DNA of 9,611 bases. Origin: Fibrobacter sp. UBA1765. GTDB lineage: Bacteria; Fibrobacterota; Fibrobacteria; Fibrobacterales; Fibrobacteraceae. Position numbers and translations under genes: made by a program. The notes beneath the pieces are model-generated. The model had not been told where the DNA came from and made no database searches. It saw only the letters and a program-made list of their open reading frames with translations. Where the stretch lies: NCBI GenBank assembly GCA_002314675.1, contig DCGZ01000100.1:1-9611 (forward strand). Reading direction: 5' to 3'. Shown piece by piece: positions 6,026-9,611 of the stretch; the stretch's first letter is position 1, and the number at the start of each line of letters is the position of its first letter.

Positions 6026-9000
6026 ATGAAATTATTGTCTGAATTTTTGCAGGTCGAATCTCCGGAAAGCTTTAAGATTTGGGAAAATGCAAAGTCGCAT
6101 GCCGTGCATGTGAGTGGCTTGAATGTCGGTGCCTCGGCGATGCTTGTTGCTAGTCGTTTTTTGCAAAAGCCCGAAACAACGCTTTTGATTGCTCGCGATT
6201 ACCATTCTGCAGAAGTTTGGATAGAAAATTTGGAATCCCTTGTAGGTCGTGATTCAATACGTTTTTTGCCAGGAATTGGCTTAAAGCCATACGAAGAAAA
6301 GGTGCCTTTTGATGGGGTCATGGAAGAGCGCTTACGTTTCTTTTCTGATTTCGATGATGGTGCGCCACGTATTATAATTTGTCCGCTTGATTCCTTGTTG
6401 TTGAAGCTTCCTAGGCCAGGCTCCTTAAAGAAAAAGACCTTGCATTTTAGAGTCGGGGACTTGTGCGACTTGCCTGCAATTCGTAAGCAGCTCCTAGAAA
6501 TGGGTTTCCATGATCAGCCGCTTGTGAGTGGCGTTGGTGAATTTTCTCTCCGAGGCTGTATTCTCGATATTAACGGCTTTTTGTACGAGCATCCGGTACG
6601 CCTTGAATTTTTTGGCGATGAACTGGAATCAATTCGTTTCTTCGATATTTTTTCGCAGCGCTCTGTTGAAAAGCTTGATGAAATTACGATTTATCCGATG
6701 GGTGAATTCTGCATACCTGCGCAGACTCGTTTTGAATTGAACAATGACCTGTCTGGGCTTTGGTGGCGCCGCTCAAGTTTTGAGGCTTTGGAAAATTCCA
6801 TTTTTGATTATTTGCCAAATGCTGTAATCGTTTTTGAAGAGGCTGGAAGCCTTGCTGAAAGCGCTTCTAAAATGTACGGAGTTTTTGAAAGCCGCTATAA
6901 GGACGTTTCTACTTCGGTGTATTCCAATTTTCCTCCTGAAAAGATTTGGTGGAAGTATAGCGATTTTTCTCAAATTTTTGGTTCGGCGCTGTCGCTTGAT
7001 ATTACTCGAGTCCAGGCGGATGCTAGTGGCTGGCAACATTCTGAATTACGTGAGCAGGGCTTTGAATCATCGGGTATTGATGCGACTGCAGAAAAAATTC
7101 AGGAATTTATTGCTGATGGCGGGCGAGTGTTCCTTGTTGCGCCTACGACAGGCGCGCTTTCTCGTTTGCAGCAGCTTCTTGGCGATACCGGCGTAGAAGA
7201 TTATTTGGAAGGCTATATATCGGAAGGTTTTTGGCTTGACTCCGATAAAGTGGCGTTCCTTACGGATGCTAGAATTTTTAATAGGCATCAAAAGAAGGCT
7301 CGCAAGCGTTCCATTGCAGGTTCTGTTTCGGGAGCATTGCTTGTGGAATCCCTTTCGAGGGGCGATCTTGTTGCGCATGAAGATCATGGTGTTGGACGCT
7401 ATATTGGCCTTGTGCGTGTAGAAGTGAATGGCGGCATGGTGGACTGCGCCCTGCTTGAATATGCGGGCGGCGACCGTTTGCGATTCCCTGTTAGCGACTT
7501 GCAAAAAATTGAACGCATGCAGCAGCCTGACGAAGGTGTTGAAGTCAAGCTGAATTCCCTTGGTTCCAAGGCATGGGAAAATCAAAAGAAGCGTGTCAAG
7601 GAAAAGGTAATTAAGATTGCTCGCGAGCTTGTGGAACTTTACGCAAAGCGCGAAGTCGTCAAGGGTTTTTCGTTCCCGAGAGATTCCAAGTTGCAAGAAG
7701 AATTCGAAGCTGAATTCGAATACATTCCGACTCCAGACCAGGTTAGTGCGACTGCAGATATTAAGCGCGACATGGAAAGCTCTAAACCAATGGATCGCCT
7801 TGTTTGCGGCGATGTTGGCTTTGGTAAAACTGAAGTCGCGATGCGTGCCGTTTTTAAGTGCATTGAAGCTAAAAAGCAAGTTGCAATTTTGGTGCCTACG
7901 ACAATCCTTGCTGCGCAGCATTACGAAAATTTCTGCGAACGCTTTGCCGGTTTCCCTGTGAACATTGCTCTCTTGAATCGTTACAAGACCGCAAAAGAAA
8001 AGAAGGAAATTTTAAATAAGCTTTCGACACATGCCGTAGACATTGTTGTTGGAACGCATTCCTTGCTGACTGAAAAGGATTATTTTCAGGACCTTGGCTT
8101 GCTTGTTATTGATGAAGAACAGAAGTTTGGCGTCAAGCAAAAGGAACGTCTACGCGAATTGCGCTTGACTGTAGATACGCTCTCCATGAGTGCAACGCCG
8201 ATTCCACGCACGCTTCGTTTAAGCTTGACTGGCGTTCGCGATATTTCATTGATCAATACGCCGCCGATGAATCGCTTGCCTGTTGAAACGACACTTATGA
8301 AGCGTGACGACAAGGTTCTTGCAGATGCAATTCGTAACGAACTTGCTCGTGGTGGCCAGGTTTTTGTCGTTAACGATCGCGTAAATACTATTGAAAAACT
8401 TGCAGAAGACGTAGAATCCTGGGTACCAGAAGCTCGAGTTGCTGTAGCTCATGGCCAAATGGAAAACCGTGATTTGGAGCGCATGATGAATGCGTTCCTT
8501 GCGGGCAATTTTGATGTGCTTGTAAGTACAAGTATCATAGAATCTGGTCTTGATGTTCCTCGCGCAAATACGATGATCATTATGAATGCTCATCATTTTG
8601 GCATAAGCCAGCTTTACCAGATGCGTGGGCGAGTGGGGCGTAGCGATGTTCTTGCGTATGCATACCTTGTAACGCCTGAACAGGGCGAAGTTTCAAAGGA
8701 TGCCGCGCGCCGTTTGGAAGCTCTTGCTCAGTTTACCGACCTTGGCAGCGGTTATCAGCTTGCCATGCGTGATTTGGAAATTCGTGGTGCTGGCAACTTG
8801 CTTGGTGAAGAACAGCATGGCTTTATTGCTGAAGTTGGTACAGAAACTTACATGCGCCTTGTAAAGGAAGCGGTGGAGCAGCTCCGTGGAATTTCTACGG
8901 AAAAGCCCGTGCAGCCTCGCGTGGAACTGGGCGTTGATGCGTTCTTGCCTGAAACCTGGATTGAAGACGGCTTGACTCGTATCAATCTATACCAGCGCAT

Positions 9001-9391
9001 AGCTCGCGTAGCAACTTTACAGGAAATTGAAAATATCAGGGTGGAATTGAAGGACCGCTTTGGGGAACTCCCTGCTGCAGCCGAAATGCTTTTGGTTGTA
9101 ACTGAAATTGGCCTTTGCGCAGCTTATTTAAAGATTCAAGGATTGCTTGTACGAAACAATGTTTTGGCAATGACTTTTGCAGAATTCCCACCGCAGGAGC
9201 CTCGTACACTTGCTGAAATTCTAAGCCTTTCTCCGTATCCGATGCGTTATTTGAATAATATGCCATTGCAGGCTGTTATTGAACTTGGAAAGGGGACTCC
9301 GAAGGAAGTAGCATTAAGAGTTCTTGAATGCTTTAGAAAATTTGAAGAACGCGAAAATGCCCCGTTACAGAATGCAGCAATAATGCAGTAG
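6026..9391 (+). CDS. mfd: Transcription-repair coupling factor Mfd
   Basis: Mfd is a DNA translocase that binds RNA polymerase stalled at a lesion, pushes it off and recruits UvrA for nucleotide excision repair. The product is 1121 aa, near the 1148 aa of E. coli Mfd. An N-terminal UvrB-like module (about 1-340) has a degenerate, non-catalytic P-loop region (GLNVGASAML). The RNA-polymerase-interacting CarD-like domain follows from about 444 (RGDLVAHEDHGVGRYIGL). The RecG-like motor comprises a Q-box (TPDQ 569-572), Walker A GDVGFGKT (595-602), DEEQ (696-699), SAT (722-724), STSIIESGLDVPRA and QMRGRVGR (865-872). The TRG region is around RGAGNLLG (920-927), and the C-terminal regulatory domain contains LKDRFGELP (1008-1016). 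All modules appear intact. ATG 6026 starts MKLLSEFL, with no visible Shine-Dalgarno sequence. No terminator was seen after the stop. Confidence 0.97.
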   Translation: MKLLSEFLQVESPESFKIWENAKSHAVHVSGLNVGASAMLVASRFLQKPETTLLIARDYHSAEVWIENLESLVGRDSIRFLPGIGLKPYEEKVPFDGVMEERLRFFSDFDDGAPRIIICPLDSLLLKLPRPGSLKKKTLHFRVGDLCDLPAIRKQLLEMGFHDQPLVSGVGEFSLRGCILDINGFLYEHPVRLEFFGDELESIRFFDIFSQRSVEKLDEITIYPMGEFCIPAQTRFELNNDLSGLWWRRSSFEALENSIFDYLPNAVIVFEEAGSLAESASKMYGVFESRYKDVSTSVYSNFPPEKIWWKYSDFSQIFGSALSLDITRVQADASGWQHSELREQGFESSGIDATAEKIQEFIADGGRVFLVAPTTGALSRLQQLLGDTGVEDYLEGYISEGFWLDSDKVAFLTDARIFNRHQKKARKRSIAGSVSGALLVESLSRGDLVAHEDHGVGRYIGLVRVEVNGGMVDCALLEYAGGDRLRFPVSDLQKIERMQQPDEGVEVKLNSLGSKAWENQKKRVKEKVIKIARELVELYAKREVVKGFSFPRDSKLQEEFEAEFEYIPTPDQVSATADIKRDMESSKPMDRLVCGDVGFGKTEVAMRAVFKCIEAKKQVAILVPTTILAAQHYENFCERFAGFPVNIALLNRYKTAKEKKEILNKLSTHAVDIVVGTHSLLTEKDYFQDLGLLVIDEEQKFGVKQKERLRELRLTVDTLSMSATPIPRTLRLSLTGVRDISLINTPPMNRLPVETTLMKRDDKVLADAIRNELARGGQVFVVNDRVNTIEKLAEDVESWVPEARVAVAHGQMENRDLERMMNAFLAGNFDVLVSTSIIESGLDVPRANTMIIMNAHHFGISQLYQMRGRVGRSDVLAYAYLVTPEQGEVSKDAARRLEALAQFTDLGSGYQLAMRDLEIRGAGNLLGEEQHGFIAEVGTETYMRLVKEAVEQLRGISTEKPVQPRVELGVDAFLPETWIEDGLTRINLYQRIARVATLQEIENIRVELKDRFGELPAAAEMLLVVTEIGLCAAYLKIQGLLVRNNVLAMTFAEFPPQEPRTLAEILSLSPYPMRYLNNMPLQAVIELGKGTPKEVALRVLECFRKFEERENAPLQNAAIMQ

Positions 9392-9425
9392 TTTGATATT
9401 TGTCGGCTGAAAGGCTTTGATAATT

Positions 9426-9460
9426 CAGAATTAAGAATGCAGAATGCAGAATTAGGAATG
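9426..9460. repeat. Heptamer tandem repeat, type CAGAATK, 5 units
   Basis: Five consecutive 7-bp units in register vary around CAGAATG/CAGAATT, for example CAGAATG at 9440-9446 and CAGAATT at 9447-9453. This is a third heptamer consensus in the same window. The 34 nt between the mfd stop and this array show no terminator or gene. Confidence 0.68.
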
Positions 9461-9483
9461 TCATTGCGAACATAGTGAAGCAT
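9460..9483. repeat. REP-like motif GTCATTGCGA...GTGAAGCA
   Basis: The stretch begins GTCATTGCGA and ends GTGAAGCAT. It resembles a degenerate form of the GTCATTGCGAG...GCGAAGCAAT interspersed repeat seen in intergenic DNA of several unrelated bacteria. The match is from memory and imperfect in the second half. Confidence 0.4.
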
Positions 9484-9527
9484 TAACTAAACGTATATGC
9501 GATAGCATATAATGTTAGTTTAGTTAA
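9483..9527. repeat. Two-tier inverted repeat
   Basis: TTAACTAAAC (9483-9492) and GTTTAGTTAA (9518-9527) are perfect 10-bp arms. Nested inside, TATATGC (9494-9500) pairs with GCATATA (9505-9511) around a GATA loop. There is no T-tract, so a terminator role is not obvious. Confidence 0.75.
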
Positions 9528-9528
9528 C

Positions 9529-9550
9529 GCGCCTTTGGCGCCCGTAGGGC
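9529..9550. repeat. Two overlapping small hairpins
   Basis: GCGCC-TTT-GGCGC (9529-9541) is immediately overlapped by GCCC-GTA-GGGC (9540-9550). Both have 3-nt loops, and they share two bases, so only one can fold fully at a time. Confidence 0.55.
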
Positions 9551-9576
9551 ATTACAGGGCCTTTGCCTTGTAATGC
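9549..9576. repeat. 12-bp stem hairpin
   Basis: GCATTACAGGGC (9549-9560) pairs with GCCTTGTAATGC (9565-9576) around the loop CTTT, with a single G-T pair. This is the longest stem in the window and completes a run of adjacent hairpins starting at 9483. Confidence 0.72.
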
Positions 9577-9591
9577 AATCTAGGACTGTTT

Positions 9592-9611
9592 AGGTATGAG
9601 GGCGCTTCGCT
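9592..9611 (-). repeat. Inverted, window-truncated copy of the 3218-3237 element
   Basis: Read on the minus strand this is AGCGAAGCGCCCTCATACCT. It matches 3218-3237 at 19 of 20 positions. It runs to the window edge, so more of the element probably lies beyond. Confidence 0.7.

Noticed and set aside
7067..7921. 284-codon minus-strand open frame opposite mfd
   Set aside because: It lies wholly inside the intact motor region of mfd, and its composition is that of a shadow frame with no recognisable motif.
9392..9611. tRNA or other small RNA gene after mfd
   Set aside because: Hairpins are present, but no cloverleaf, CCA end, T-loop motif or promoter can be made out.

Overview
The window reads as ordinary bacterial chromosome of moderate GC with six complete genes, all on the + strand, separated by short intergenic regions unusually rich in small repeats. 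The mix of genes, the lysine-rich proteins and the style of the intergenic repeats suggest a member of the Fibrobacterota, Fibrobacter-like. This is an inference from general impression, since no rRNA or other phylogenetic marker is present, and it is held at about 0.55.

Layout. Positions 1-151 hold a degenerate 7-bp tandem repeat (NNCCTAR) with a small hairpin module. Positions 164-3092 form a tight cluster: a YihY/BrkB-type integral membrane protein, oligoribonuclease (orn), and a single-domain penicillin-binding transpeptidase, with gaps of 11 and 5 nt that imply co-transcription. Positions 3093-3324 are a mosaic of heptamers and hairpins. Prolipoprotein diacylglyceryl transferase (lgt) follows at 3325-4209 and ends in a clear intrinsic terminator. 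Next come an operator-like inverted repeat, a sigma70-type promoter and a roughly 90-nt leader for NADP-type glutamate dehydrogenase (gdhA, 4466-5815). That gene has strikingly optimised codons and its own terminator. After another heptamer region comes mfd (6026-9391), the transcription-repair coupling factor. The right end (9392-9611) has no gene but carries another heptamer array, a REP-like motif, a run of hairpins and a truncated inverted copy of the repeat at 3218-3237.

How the genes relate. The products are housekeeping: terminal RNA decay (Orn), cell-wall synthesis (the transpeptidase), lipoprotein maturation (Lgt), ammonia assimilation (GdhA) and repair of transcription-blocking DNA lesions (Mfd). 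They do not form one pathway, and no defence, secretion, biosynthetic or mobile-element system was found. The unexplained part is the intergenic DNA. Heptamer arrays of at least three different consensus sequences, interrupted by hairpins whose stems vary while staying self-complementary, lie just upstream of three start codons. The mini-hairpin core GCGAAGC occurs four times in these spacers.
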